A DNA stretch of 35,916 nucleotides from Parerythrobacter sp. (GTDB lineage Bacteria; Pseudomonadota; Alphaproteobacteria; Sphingomonadales; Sphingomonadaceae): NCBI GenBank assembly GCA_028289565.1, contig JANQPE010000012.1, positions 1 to 35,916 on the forward strand, written 5' to 3'. The position numbers and the translations under genes are program-made. Each line of letters starts with the position of its first letter. Position 1 is the first letter of the stretch. This document shows positions 8,684 through 17,522 of this stretch, one piece after another. The notes under the pieces were generated by a model. The model worked only from the letters and a program-made list of their open reading frames with translations, was not told the origin of the DNA and did no database searches.

Positions 8684-9657
8684 CAGAATGAGTCGGCAGC
8701 GTCGAGAACTTTGGTAAGGCGCTTGGGTGCTACCGATTGCCAGCTACGGTTGAGCCAGTGTTCGATCTGGCCCCAGTCCACCCCGGGGCGGTTCAGCACG
8801 ATCCCGACCCAGCCGCCTGCGCCGTAATAGGCTGGGCGGTAGAAGGTTTCGGGATCACGTTCGATCAAGGCCACCATCTCGTCCGCGCCACTGGTCTTGG
8901 CGAGCAGCGCGATGGCATGCTCGCCATGATGGTGGTCGCTGAAATGGGCAAAATATTTACCGCTCTTGCCGCCGGTGCGCCAACCGGGAGCGCCATGGCT
9001 TGGGCGTTCCTCGGCCTCAGGCAGGGCCAGGGCCAGTTTGCGTACCCGGTCGAGCAGCCAGTCGCGGTCGTAAGGTCGCGAGACGTAGTCTGCGAGAGTG
9101 CGCGAGTAGAGCTGGTGTTCGGCCACGCGGACGCGTGCGGCGAGCTTGTCGGCTGTATCGCTCGGGAGTACGGCTACTTCTGCCTGTCCCAGCACTTCGC
9201 CCGCATCAAGTTCTTCGGTAACCAGGTGGACCGAGGTGCCGGCCTTTGCATCTTTCGCCTCGATCGCGCGTTTGTGGGTGTCGAGGCCGCGATATTTGGG
9301 CAGAAGCGAGGGGTGAATATTGAGCATTCGCCCCTCCCATCGGGCTACGAACTCTCCTGACAGGATGCGCATGTAGCCAGCAAGAGCGATATATTCCGCC
9401 CCGGCCTCGCGTATTGCCTTCTCGATTGCGGTATCGTGATCCGCGCGTTCCATGCCCTTGTGAGCGAGGGAGAAGGTAGTGACACCTTCGGCCTTGGCGA
9501 GCTTTAGCCCTTCCGCATCGGGATCGTTGCTGGCGACAAGCACTATCTCATAAGGAGCAGCGGGCAGACGACTGGCATAGAGCAGGGCAGCCATGTTGGT
9601 GCCCTTGCCGGAAATAAGCACGGCTATACGGGCCTTAGGCTGCGCGCTGTCAGGCAA
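8683..9657 (-). CDS. purN: Phosphoribosylglycinamide formyltransferase PurN fused to a MmcQ/YjbR-like domain
   Basis: 324 residues when started at TTG 9657, which has GGGAGG about 9 nt upstream; the alternative ATG at 9708 has no Shine-Dalgarno and adds a 17-residue extension foreign to the family. Residues about 9-193 are a complete PurN: ISGKGTNM near the N-terminus, catalytic [10 protein letters not shown] (Asn113, His115) and EELDAG (Asp151). It transfers formyl from 10-formyl-THF to GAR in purine synthesis. PurN normally ends near residue 190-210. Here residues about 198-324 form a second domain of MmcQ/YjbR type ([40 protein letters not shown]). It overlaps purM by 8 nt. Confidence 0.9.
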   Translation of the reverse strand: MPDSAQPKARIAVLISGKGTNMAALLYASRLPAAPYEIVLVASNDPDAEGLKLAKAEGVTTFSLAHKGMERADHDTAIEKAIREAGAEYIALAGYMRILSGEFVARWEGRMLNIHPSLLPKYRGLDTHKRAIEAKDAKAGTSVHLVTEELDAGEVLGQAEVAVLPSDTADKLAARVRVAEHQLYSRTLADYVSRPYDRDWLLDRVRKLALALPEAEERPSHGAPGWRTGGKSGKYFAHFSDHHHGEHAIALLAKTSGADEMVALIERDPETFYRPAYYGAGGWVGIVLNRPGVDWGQIEHWLNRSWQSVAPKRLTKVLDAADSF

Positions 9658-10756
9658 GGTACTGCGCCTCCCAACCGCTTGCCGCCAACCATGTTCCGGC
9701 CGAGCCATGCACGGTACAGCCGCGCTTACCCTCCACGATTTCGCCGATCCGGACCACGATTTCTCCCGCTTCGGAGAACTCCCTGGTCACCGCTTCGGTA
9801 TGGTCGGGAGCAACCGCCAGTACCATGCCGATACCGCAATTGAACGTCCGGGCCATCTCGCCCGGTTCGATATTGCCCTGCTCCTGCAGGAAAGCCATCA
9901 GCGGTGGCTGTCTCCATGCATCGGCATCGACCGTCGCATGCGTGCCTTCGGGAAGCACGCGGGGAATATTCTCAAGCAAGCCGCCACCCGTGATATGCGC
10001 GAGTGCATCGATCCTTCCTGTGCGAATCGTCGAAAGCAGGCTGGAAACGTAGATCCGAGTCGGCTCGATAAGAGCATCGACCAGTTGTCGGTCAGGATCG
10101 AACGGGGCCGGTTTGCCCAGTTTCCATTCCTTGTCCTCGGCTAGCCGTCGCACGAGGGAGAAGCCGTTGGAATGCACGCCCGAACTGGCCATGCCGAGCA
10201 GCACGTGTCCCGGGGCGACCTTGTTTCCGGTTAGCTGTTCCCCACGTTCGACGGCACCGACACAAAATCCGGCTAGGTCGTAGTCGCCTTGTGCATACAT
10301 GCCCGGCATTTCTGCCGTTTCGCCGCCGATCAGCGCGCATCCGGCCATGGTGCAGCCGTTGGCGATGCCTGCGACGACCCGCTCCGCGACTCCGTTTTCG
10401 AGCTTCCCGGTGGCAAAATAATCGAGGAAAAACAGAGGTTCGGCACCCTGGACGATCAAATCGTTGACGCACATCGCCACCAAATCGATGCCGATGCTGT
10501 CATGCCGGTCGTGCTCGATAGCGAGCTTGAGCTTGGTCCCGACACCGTCATTGGCCGCGACCAGTAACGGGTCCGCGTAGCCTGCCGCCTTCGGATCGAA
10601 GAATCCGCCGAACCCGCCCAGCTCCGAAGTCGCTCCCGATCGCGCGGTGGCTTTGACGAGTGGCCCGATCGCCCTGACCAGCGCGTTGCCGGCATCGATC
10701 GAGACACCGGCCTGCTCGTATGTATAGCTTCCGGAAGGCGGGTTGTTCGCAGCCAT
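9650..10756 (-). CDS. purM: Phosphoribosylformylglycinamidine cyclo-ligase PurM
   Basis: About 368 residues from ATG 10756. PurM closes the imidazole ring to make AIR, ATP-dependently. Family landmarks are [15 protein letters not shown] at the N-terminus, [14 protein letters not shown] (ATP binding), [34 protein letters not shown] and [15 protein letters not shown]. Length fits the family, about 345-370. A longer in-frame form from 10792 would add twelve residues and is not favoured by any clear ribosome site. It heads the minus-strand set purM-purN-sulfotransferase and is divergent from the envelope protein gene. Confidence 0.95.
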   Translation of the reverse strand: MAANNPPSGSYTYEQAGVSIDAGNALVRAIGPLVKATARSGATSELGGFGGFFDPKAAGYADPLLVAANDGVGTKLKLAIEHDRHDSIGIDLVAMCVNDLIVQGAEPLFFLDYFATGKLENGVAERVVAGIANGCTMAGCALIGGETAEMPGMYAQGDYDLAGFCVGAVERGEQLTGNKVAPGHVLLGMASSGVHSNGFSLVRRLAEDKEWKLGKPAPFDPDRQLVDALIEPTRIYVSSLLSTIRTGRIDALAHITGGGLLENIPRVLPEGTHATVDADAWRQPPLMAFLQEQGNIEPGEMARTFNCGIGMVLAVAPDHTEAVTREFSEAGEIVVRIGEIVEGKRGCTVHGSAGTWLAASGWEAQYLA

Positions 10757-10826
10757 GTTCACGGCTTTAAGCTTTCGTGCTTGGATTTCCATGCCCGTTT
10801 GGGCAAAAGGTCACGAGTTTTCCCCG

Positions 10827-12116
10827 ATGGCCCATCCATTCGCCCTCCCGCTCCGTTCGCGCCGCTCCATGACGATATGGGCATTGGCCGCGCTGGCACT
10901 GGTGTTTGCGCTGCTTGCGGTGCAGGTCCTATGGGCACAGGTCGAAGGCGAGCGTGGAATAGCAGCGATCGCAAGCAGCAGTGATATCGATGTCAGCGGG
11001 ATCGAAGTCGATGTGCGCGGCAGCAACGCCGAGGATGCCCGGGCAAGGGGGTGGCGCGAAGCTCAACGCAAGGCGTGGGCGAAACTTGGCGGGCCGGGCA
11101 TGTCCGACGGACAGTTGCAAGGACTGGTCTCTGCCATCGTGATCGAACGCGAGCGGATCGGGCCGCGACGCTATATTGCCAGGTTGGGTGTCATTTTCGA
11201 TCGCGCACGCGCGGGCCGTATGCTGGGCAAGGGCGGGGAGCGGGCAGGCTCCGCTCCGATGCTGCTAGTGCCAGTGACGCTGACGGGCGGTGCGGCGATG
11301 GTCTATGAAAAACGCAATGCCTGGCAACGTGCCTGGGCCGAATACCAGGCCGGGGCAAGCCGGATAAATTACGTCCGCCCTTCAGGCGCGGGCGGGGATT
11401 CGTTGCTGCTGACTTATGGCCAGACCGCGCGGCGCAGCCGGTTGTGGTGGCGCAATATTCTCGACCAGTTCGAGGCCGCCGACGTGCTGGTACCGATCGC
11501 CGAACTCACCCATCAATGGCCCGGAGGGCCGATAGAGGGGAGCTTCACTGCGCGTTACGGTCCGGACAATCGCTATCTGGACGGGTTCCGCCTGACCGCC
11601 GAGAATCCCGATCAACTTGATGAAATGCTGCGTCAGGCCGTCTTGCGCTTCGATGATATTTTCGAACAGGCCCTGGTTGACGGGAAGCTCCGCCCGGATC
11701 CGACTCTCAGATTCAGTTCGGTCGATGCCGATCCGGCCCTGCAAAGGCTGATAGAGATCGGGCGAGCTGTCGAGGCTCAAGAGCGCGCGGCTGCGGCGGC
11801 GGAACAGGCGGGTGAAGTCGGTGGCGAAACGGAAACGGCACAGCCCGCACCGAGCTCTCCCCCGACTGAAGCAGCCGCCGTTTCCAGTCATGTTGTCCAA
11901 TTCGCTACCCCCGATGCCGGGGCGTTCGATGCCACGATTGCGGGTGTCCGCAGTACTCCGGGAGTTCGCGGTGCGGCTGTAACGAGCACGGCTATTGGCG
12001 GATCCTCGGTCATGAGCGTCGCCTATGGCGGCAGTCTGGAGCAGTTGGCGGCTGCACTGCGCGCGCGCGGTTTTACGGTCCGCCAAGGCAGCAATGCGCT
12101 TGCCATCAGCCGCTAG
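10827..12116 (+). CDS. Envelope-associated protein with C-terminal ferredoxin-like (HMA-like) segment; function unknown
   Basis: 429 residues if ATG 10827 is used; ATG 10869 is an alternative. A strong hydrophobic segment (about residues 15-37, TIWALAALALVFALLAVQVLWAQ) is a signal peptide or N-terminal anchor, so the bulk should be periplasmic. The region DIDVSGIEVDVRGSNAEDARARGWREAQRKAW resembles DUF2066-type proteins. An Ala/Glu/Pro-rich linker at about 305-350 precedes a last domain (354-429) with the beta-alpha-beta spacing of an HMA/ferredoxin-like fold but no CxxC metal site. Databases sometimes name such proteins heavy-metal-associated, which this sequence does not support chemically. 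It sits directly upstream of the Hda-like gene. Confidence 0.7.
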   Translation: MAHPFALPLRSRRSMTIWALAALALVFALLAVQVLWAQVEGERGIAAIASSSDIDVSGIEVDVRGSNAEDARARGWREAQRKAWAKLGGPGMSDGQLQGLVSAIVIERERIGPRRYIARLGVIFDRARAGRMLGKGGERAGSAPMLLVPVTLTGGAAMVYEKRNAWQRAWAEYQAGASRINYVRPSGAGGDSLLLTYGQTARRSRLWWRNILDQFEAADVLVPIAELTHQWPGGPIEGSFTARYGPDNRYLDGFRLTAENPDQLDEMLRQAVLRFDDIFEQALVDGKLRPDPTLRFSSVDADPALQRLIEIGRAVEAQERAAAAAEQAGEVGGETETAQPAPSSPPTEAAAVSSHVVQFATPDAGAFDATIAGVRSTPGVRGAAVTSTAIGGSSVMSVAYGGSLEQLAAALRARGFTVRQGSNALAISR

Positions 12117-12127
12117 ATAGCGCTGCC

Positions 12128-12739
12128 ATGTCGCAAATGGCCCTGCCTCTCTCACTTCGCCGAAGCGGCGATCCCGAAAGCATCGTATTGGGCGAGGCGA
12201 ACAGCCATGTCGCGGATGCGCTGGGACATCCGGCCAATTGGCCGTTCCGAACGGCTATCCTCACCGGACCGCCACGATCTGGCAAATCCCTCTTTGCCAG
12301 GTGGTTCAACGGACAGGATACCGGCAAGGCCATCGACGGGGCCGACAAAATCGATGAAACAGACTTGTTTCATCGCTGGAACGCAGCACAGGAAAGCGGA
12401 CAGCCATTGTTGCTTGTCAGCGATGCGGAGGAGTGGGAGATAGCGCTTCCGGATTTGCGCTCGCGACTCGGTGCTGCACTGCACCTCGAAATCGGCCTGC
12501 CCGACGAGGATATGATGGCGGTACTGATCCGCAGTCATGCGGCGCAGCGGGGGCTTGCACTCGGAGATGGCGCGCTTACCTATCTGGTTCCGCGAGCCGA
12601 GCGCAGCTTTGCCGCAATCGAACGATTGGTGGCCGAAATCGACCGCCTCAGCCTCGAACGCAAGGTGCCGGCGACGCTCTCGATCTGGCGTGATGCGCTA
12701 GGGGTCGTTCGCGGACCGGAGCAGGGGCGCTTGCTTTGA
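12128..12739 (+). CDS. DnaA-like regulator (HdaA-type)
   Basis: 203 residues. The fold is that of the DnaA AAA+ domain without the DNA-binding domain IV: NWPFRTAILTGPPRSGKSLFAR holds a Walker A variant (GPPRSGKS), and LLLVSDAEEW fits a Walker B-like strand. The later part has DLRSRLGAALHLEIGLPDEDMMAVLIRSHA, as in Hda. Hda stimulates hydrolysis of DnaA-bound ATP with the sliding clamp and restrains re-initiation. The near-N-terminal QMALPLSL (residues 3-10) fits the Hda clamp-binding motif QLxLPL. It lies 11 bp after the preceding gene. The name HdaA is likely but not proven. Confidence 0.8.
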   Translation: MSQMALPLSLRRSGDPESIVLGEANSHVADALGHPANWPFRTAILTGPPRSGKSLFARWFNGQDTGKAIDGADKIDETDLFHRWNAAQESGQPLLLVSDAEEWEIALPDLRSRLGAALHLEIGLPDEDMMAVLIRSHAAQRGLALGDGALTYLVPRAERSFAAIERLVAEIDRLSLERKVPATLSIWRDALGVVRGPEQGRLL

Positions 12740-12766
12740 AGCGCCGATAGTGGGAGAATCCCTGCA

Positions 12767-13477
12767 ATGCTGGGCAGGTTGATTGCATATCTGGACTCGA
12801 TCCATGCGCGTGATCCCGCGCCGCGCTCGCGCTGGGAAATCCTACTTTATCCGGGCGTGCTGGCGCTTGGCCTCCATCGTTGTGCGCACTGGCTGTTCGA
12901 GGCGCGGCTCTATTTTCTCGCCCGCGCCGTAAACCACTTCTCGCGCTTCCTGACTGCGATCGATATCCATCCGGGGGCGCAAATCGGGAAGAATTTCTTT
13001 ATAGACCACGGCTTTACCGTGATCGGTGAGACGGCGGAGATTGGCGATAACGTTACTATCTATCAATGTGTCACGCTGGGTGGGACAAACCCCGCCAATG
13101 GCAAAGGCGGCAAACGCCATCCGACGATCGGCGACAGTGTGATCATCGGGTCGGGCGCTCAGGTAATCGGCCCCATAGAAGTAGGTGACCGAGCCCGGAT
13201 AGGCGCCAATGCGGTGGTTACGGACGATGTTGCCGAAGGGGCGACGATGATCGGCCTCAAGGCACGTTCCACTCTGGTACCGGTCGAAACATGGATGCGC
13301 GAGTTCATTCCTTACGGCACGCCGTGCGACGAACCTTGCGAGCCCTGCGAACCTGACGAGCGGCGCTTGGGCGAGCTGGAGGCGCAGTTGAGCGCGCTCA
13401 AGGACGAGATCGACGCGTTACGGGCGCAATCCGTTCAGGACGAAGCGCAAACGCCACGCAGCGGGACCGATAGCTGA
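12767..13477 (+). CDS. Serine O-acetyltransferase (EpsC/CysE type)
   Basis: 236 residues. The core is a left-handed beta-helix acetyltransferase: FFIDHGFTVIGETAEIGDNV with the catalytic His, VTLGGTNPANGKGGKRHPTIGD, then VIIGSGAQVIGPIEVGDRARIGANAVVT. This is the serine acetyltransferase signature, the step from serine to O-acetylserine in cysteine synthesis. The N-terminal helical part is short, as in EpsC-type enzymes. The C-terminus is unusual: Cys187, Cys191 and Cys194 in CDEPCEPC are followed by a charged coiled coil (about 198-222). Its stop overlaps the next start (TGATG). Confidence 0.9.
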   Translation: MLGRLIAYLDSIHARDPAPRSRWEILLYPGVLALGLHRCAHWLFEARLYFLARAVNHFSRFLTAIDIHPGAQIGKNFFIDHGFTVIGETAEIGDNVTIYQCVTLGGTNPANGKGGKRHPTIGDSVIIGSGAQVIGPIEVGDRARIGANAVVTDDVAEGATMIGLKARSTLVPVETWMREFIPYGTPCDEPCEPCEPDERRLGELEAQLSALKDEIDALRAQSVQDEAQTPRSGTDS

Positions 13478-13854
13478 TGGCGGCGCGCTTCGGCGGGGTT
13501 CAGGCTGATATCGGATCCGGCACGATCGTTGCCTTTCCGGGACGCATAACCGGCCAGGTGGGCTTTGCGCGTGACGAATTGCAACGCATCCTCGATCTCT
13601 ATGGGCGCATGGTGGCTGCCGGGGAGTGGCGCGATTATGCCATGGACTTCACCAGGGACGCGGCAATCTTCGCTGCATTTCGACGTGCGGCCGAGCGCCC
13701 GCAGTCGCGGATCGAAAAACATCCGGCATTACGCAACCGGCAGGGCATGTGGGCTTTGTTCGGCGAACACGGGCAAGTGCTCAAACGCGGCCGTGAACTG
13801 GGCGGAGTGCTGGCACCGTTAGAGAGGCGCTTGCTGAAATCGGTGAAAGGCTAA
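13477..13854 (+). CDS. DUF2794 domain protein
   Basis: 125 residues. The segment VGFARDELQRILDLYGRMVAAGEWRDYAMDF in the middle of the protein, together with RIEKHPALRNRQGMWAL and LKRGRELGGVL, is the DUF2794 signature, a family found almost only in alphaproteobacteria and without known role. No signal or membrane segment is seen. The ATG shares one base with the stop of the serine acetyltransferase gene, so the two are probably co-translated. Confidence 0.85.
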   Translation: MAARFGGVQADIGSGTIVAFPGRITGQVGFARDELQRILDLYGRMVAAGEWRDYAMDFTRDAAIFAAFRRAAERPQSRIEKHPALRNRQGMWALFGEHGQVLKRGRELGGVLAPLERRLLKSVKG

Positions 13855-13866
13855 GAGCCGGCCGGG

Positions 13867-14469
13867 TCAGGCAAATGTTTCGGCAACATCCATCGTATGC
13901 TGCTGCCGCGTGACGGTATTCACGATAACCAGCAATGCGCCTGCCGATACAACGGTCAGTGCCATGCTGGCGACATCGAGCATGGTTACGGTTTCGACTT
14001 GTCCGCCGATACCGCTGAAAATCCAGCACAACCACCAGACCCAGAAGAATCCCGGGGCAGGATCGCTGTAATCCCCGATCGCGCCATGGCTGGCATTCCA
14101 CAATTCGCGCATTGCCTGGAACGGTTTGAACAGGCTCGCGATCGGAACGAAAAACCAGCCGACCGACCAGCCGGGTGAAAATTCCAGCGCCGGGAAATCG
14201 GCCGCTTCCAGATTGGCGTGAGCCTTGTGGATCCACATGCCCACTGCAATGCAAGAGCCGGCGAGCGTCACGAAATGGACGATTGCAGCCATATCGACCA
14301 CATGCATGTCGCCGATAAACATGTCGGACGATCCCATCCATCCCTGCAATATGCCAATCACGCCCGCTGCATAGGCAAGCGAGGTCGCGATGACCGCAGC
14401 GATGAGAAATCGAGCCCATTGAGCGCGCCGTTCGAGGCCCGCAAGTCCTTCCAACAGTTCGGAATTCAC
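13867..14469 (-). CDS. DUF4328 multi-pass membrane protein
   Basis: 200 residues with four likely membrane helices (about 20-44, 58-78, 100-118 and 140-190, the last probably two). The sequence FSPGWSVGWFFVPIASLFKPFQAMRELWNAS is the characteristic DUF4328 core. Function is unknown. It is downstream of the DUF2157 gene on the same strand, separated by a hairpin that could end the upstream transcript, so it may be expressed separately. Confidence 0.8.
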   Translation of the reverse strand: MNSELLEGLAGLERRAQWARFLIAAVIATSLAYAAGVIGILQGWMGSSDMFIGDMHVVDMAAIVHFVTLAGSCIAVGMWIHKAHANLEAADFPALEFSPGWSVGWFFVPIASLFKPFQAMRELWNASHGAIGDYSDPAPGFFWVWWLCWIFSGIGGQVETVTMLDVASMALTVVSAGALLVIVNTVTRQQHTMDVAETFA

Positions 14470-14484
14470 GAAACACGACCCCGC

Positions 14485-14520
14485 AAAAGACTATCCCCGC
14501 GCAATCCTATGCGCGGGGAT
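14485..14520 (-). terminator. Probable terminator after the DUF2157 gene
   Basis: An 11-bp perfect inverted repeat (ATCCCCGCGCA at 14493-14503 and its complement at 14510-14520) with a 6-nt loop. On the minus strand it is followed by AGTCTTTT, a short imperfect T-run. It lies 21 bp after the DUF2157 stop and 23 bp before the DUF4328 start, so read-through is possible. Confidence 0.65.
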
Positions 14521-14541
14521 GTCTTCGGTATCAATCGGGAA

Positions 14542-15627
14542 TCAAGCGGTGGTCATTGCTCCCGATATCGGCAGGCGCGCCTGCAGATCGCCGGGCAACA
14601 TGTCGACCACCGCGCGGCGGATCGGTGTCCAGAATGCCGAGAGCATCAACAGAGCCGAACCGATTACCAGCGCGGTCAATGCGACGTTCAATTCCACCGC
14701 ACCGAAACGGTCGAAAAGCCAGGTCAGCGCTACCAGGACATAAGCCAGGGCCGAGACCAGCAAGGCACGGCGATCCACTGCCAGCGCAACAAGGCCCATG
14801 GCGATATAGACCACAAGCACGCCGATCACGGCTGCGGGTCCGATATTGGATCCGTCGGTAACGCCCAGCCAGTGAAATATCGGGTGTGCGATCATCGGGG
14901 CAGCGAGCAGGTGGAGCCAGAACGCGACATCGCTGCGCCGCGTCTGCCGTTCGCGATCGCTCATGTCCCACCGCATGGCGAAGGCGAAGATCGCAAGGCC
15001 GACAACAAAAACCAGCGGCAGGACAAGGCCCTCGTCCGGATCCGTGCCTGAGGATATGAGGACGCCGACCAGCAATGCGATCACTGTAATTGCAAGCGCG
15101 GCGGCACCCGCGGCCACGGTGATCGGCACCTTGAACCGGCGCCAGTGAAACCAGGCCGCCGCCGCCGTGATGAGGGCACTGCCCGAAATCAGGCTGGCGC
15201 CGAGCAGTTCATTACCGCGGCCGAGATTGTCGCCGTCGAAAACGATGGCGACCAGACCGAGCAATGTTGCGAAAACACCGCCGACAAATGCGAGCAGCAA
15301 CACTATGCTCGGCAATGCCATGCGGCGCTTGCGGGTGAAGAATTCGGCCATGCCCCAGGCCGCCGCCGCGACCAGCAGTCCCGCAACAGGCGGTGGGCCG
15401 TCGATATTTGGCGTAAAAGCCTGGCCGATACCGGCCATCGCAACCAGCAGCAGGACAGCCGCGATGGTCACGAAAATATCGTTGAAACTGTTGATCAGCC
15501 GGAAATGCTCTTCATCGCCCGCAGGCACTTCTCGCAGGCCGCGTACATGGTTGCGCAGTGCATCGGCGGCGTCCGCGTCGACCGCGCCGCTAGCGACCGC
15601 ATCGCGTAAGTCGTTCTCGGTATACAT
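14542..15627 (-). CDS. DUF2157-like multi-pass membrane protein
   Basis: 361 residues from ATG 15627. A soluble helical N-terminus (MYTENDLRDAVASGAVDADAADALRNHV) is followed by about ten hydrophobic helices, the layout of DUF2157 proteins. No enzymatic motif is visible. Two Met codons lie close together. The second (15627) is preferred because GGAGG sits 9 nt before it, whereas it is only 3 nt before the ATG at 15633. A good sigma-70-type promoter with an overlapping palindrome lies upstream at 15670-15703. Confidence 0.75.
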   Translation of the reverse strand: MYTENDLRDAVASGAVDADAADALRNHVRGLREVPAGDEEHFRLINSFNDIFVTIAAVLLLVAMAGIGQAFTPNIDGPPPVAGLLVAAAAWGMAEFFTRKRRMALPSIVLLLAFVGGVFATLLGLVAIVFDGDNLGRGNELLGASLISGSALITAAAAWFHWRRFKVPITVAAGAAALAITVIALLVGVLISSGTDPDEGLVLPLVFVVGLAIFAFAMRWDMSDRERQTRRSDVAFWLHLLAAPMIAHPIFHWLGVTDGSNIGPAAVIGVLVVYIAMGLVALAVDRRALLVSALAYVLVALTWLFDRFGAVELNVALTALVIGSALLMLSAFWTPIRRAVVDMLPGDLQARLPISGAMTTA

Positions 15628-15669
15628 GGGCATGCTCCTCCCCGGGCTCTTATGGCCCTGTAGCAGGGG

Positions 15670-15703
15670 AAGATATGCCCAGTGTATTAGTGTGTCAATA
15701 CAC
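15670..15703 (-). promoter_or_regulatory. Sigma-70-type promoter with overlapping palindrome (possible operator)
   Basis: On the minus strand, a perfect -35 TTGACA (15698-15693) is separated by exactly 17 bp from TATCTT (15675-15670), a fair -10. The inverted repeat GTGTATT (15682-15688) N8 AATACAC (15697-15703) overlaps the -35, where a dimeric repressor could block polymerase. Transcription would run into the DUF2157 gene 43 bp downstream. No regulator gene of the usual operator-binding families is adjacent. Confidence 0.6.
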
Positions 15704-15710
15704 CGATGGT

Positions 15711-16646
15711 TTATCCTCGAGTCGATGAAGGTGCCGCGTCAGCGCCAAGCACTTGCTGCATCGCCTTGAGGATCGCTGCTGATTGTTCCGAGCCGGACTG
15801 CGGTGCGTGCAGGTTGCTCATCTCGGAAATCTTGTCCCAGTTCTCGGCGAAGCCTTCGACGGTGCGCTGGCCGTCGGGCAGCCATACCGCATCGTTCATC
15901 ACCACCCATGCCGAATGGAATCCGCCGGCACCGGCGCCGACGATTGCGTTGGTCGGTGCGTCCTCGCTGACGAGGAACAGCGCCGCAGGGGCGACATTTT
16001 CCGGCGCGAACAGCTTGAATGCTTCTTCCGGGAACAGGTCTTCGGTCATTCGCGTACCGGCGACCGGCGACAGCGAGTTCACGCGGATATTGTATTTCGC
16101 GCCTTCGAGCTGGAGCGTTTTGGTGAGACCGGCGAGACCAAGCTTGGCCGCGCCGTAATTGGCTTGACCGAAATTGCCGAACAGGCCGGTCGAACTGGCC
16201 GTCATCAGGACGCGGCCGTAGGCCTGCTCGCGGAAGGTTTCCCAGCATGCCTTGGTGGCGAAGGCCGAACCGGTCAGATGGACCTTGAGCACGAATTCGA
16301 AATCGGCCGGGTCCATCTTGGCGAAGGTCTTGTCGCGCAGCACGCCGGCATTGTTGATCAGGATGTGGACGCCGCCCCATTTCTGCTTGGCATCCGCGAC
16401 CATCTTTTCCATCTGCTCGTATTCGGTGACCGAGCCGCCATTGGCCATGGCTTCGCCACCGGCGGCCTCGATCTCCTCGACCACCTTGGCCGCGGCATCG
16501 GACGAGCCAGTGCCGTCGCGTGAGCCGCCCAGGTCGTTGACCACCACTTTTGCGCCGCGCCGCGCCAGTTCAAGCGCGTATTCCTTGCCCAGGCCGCCGC
16601 CTGCGCCGGTGACGATTGCTACCTTGTCCTTGAACGAGATGGTCAT
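15711..16646 (-). CDS. Short-chain dehydrogenase/reductase, 17beta-HSD type 4-like
   Basis: 311 residues from ATG 16646, preceded by AGGA about 9 nt upstream; a longer in-frame form to 16736 would add a non-family extension. The Rossmann glycine motif TGAGGGLG (residues 13-20), NNAG (98-101), Ser151/Ser152 and the catalytic YxxxK (Tyr164, Lys168) are all present. The VVVNDLGGSRDGTG insert is typical of the 3-hydroxyacyl-CoA dehydrogenase-like SDRs related to peroxisomal multifunctional enzyme 2. It probably oxidises a hydroxyacyl-CoA or similar alcohol with NAD(P), but the substrate is unknown. It is 131 bp downstream of gph. Confidence 0.85.
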   Translation of the reverse strand: MTISFKDKVAIVTGAGGGLGKEYALELARRGAKVVVNDLGGSRDGTGSSDAAAKVVEEIEAAGGEAMANGGSVTEYEQMEKMVADAKQKWGGVHILINNAGVLRDKTFAKMDPADFEFVLKVHLTGSAFATKACWETFREQAYGRVLMTASSTGLFGNFGQANYGAAKLGLAGLTKTLQLEGAKYNIRVNSLSPVAGTRMTEDLFPEEAFKLFAPENVAPAALFLVSEDAPTNAIVGAGAGGFHSAWVVMNDAVWLPDGQRTVEGFAENWDKISEMSNLHAPQSGSEQSAAILKAMQQVLGADAAPSSTRG

Positions 16647-16777
16647 GTGCGTGTCCTTTTCGAAGATGTCATGCGGCTTTACGTCCGCGTCAATTGCGGA
16701 AGGGAGTTGGCAGGTTCCGCAGGGCGATGCAACCACCAGCGCACCGCGCCGCCATGCCGTAAGGTTAGATAGGGTGC

Positions 16778-17461
16778 CTAGAGTCCTTCGAGGGCTGGAA
16801 TAAGGCCGGCCAGCGAATCGATCACTGCATCGGCGCCAAGTTCATGAGGCGGCTTGTCGCAATAGCCATAGGCGGCGGCGATTACCGGCACGCCGGCCGC
16901 ACGGGCCGCGACCATGTCGTAACTGCTGTCGCCGACGAAAGCGAAGCGACCGCCCCCGCAGCGCTCACGCGCCTCGACTACCGGATCCGGAGCCGGCTTG
17001 GCGCGGAACGCACCGCTGGAATCTCGCTCGAGACTGTCGCCACCGATGATCGTCACGAAGCGGTCGGCAAGACCGAGCTGGGTCAGGATTTCGGTGGCGA
17101 ATGCTTCGAACTTGTTGGTTACTACGGCCAGTTTGACATTGCGCTCGGCAAGAAGGTCGAGGCATTCCTCCGCGCCCGGATAGGGGCGCGAGTGGACAGC
17201 GTTGTTCTCGGCGTAATAGCTGAGCATTTTCTTGTAGAGCGCGTGGAAGTCGTCACCGCGCATGCCGCCCTGTTCCTGCACTGCGCGTTCCAGCATGATC
17301 TTCGCGCCGCCGCCAATCAGGTCTTTCGCGCTGTCGAGTGGCACCGGATCCAACCCGCCCTGCCGTAGCGCATGGTTCACGGCCTCACCGAGATCGCGAA
17401 ATGTGTCAAGCAGAGTGCCGTCGAGATCGAAGCCGATCGTATCGAAAGGAAAGTCCGTCAT
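16778..17461 (-). CDS. gph: Phosphoglycolate phosphatase (HAD superfamily)
   Basis: 227 residues from ATG 17461. HAD motif I is FDLDGTLLDT (nucleophile Asp12, Asp14). Motif II is VVTNK, and motif IV is FVGDSSYDM with acidic metal ligands. The helical cap between motifs I and II and the overall length fit Gph, which hydrolyses 2-phosphoglycolate arising from DNA damage or oxygenase reactions. Other small phosphatases of the same subfamily cannot be excluded. It is divergent from the glmU N-half gene with 61 bp between starts. Confidence 0.82.
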   Translation of the reverse strand: MTDFPFDTIGFDLDGTLLDTFRDLGEAVNHALRQGGLDPVPLDSAKDLIGGGAKIMLERAVQEQGGMRGDDFHALYKKMLSYYAENNAVHSRPYPGAEECLDLLAERNVKLAVVTNKFEAFATEILTQLGLADRFVTIIGGDSLERDSSGAFRAKPAPDPVVEARERCGGGRFAFVGDSSYDMVAARAAGVPVIAAAYGYCDKPPHELGADAVIDSLAGLIPALEGL

Positions 17462-17522
17462 GCCAGGCTGGGTGACGGATGGTTCTTCAAACCGCAAGCA
17501 TTTGGTGGCATTGCTTCAGGCC

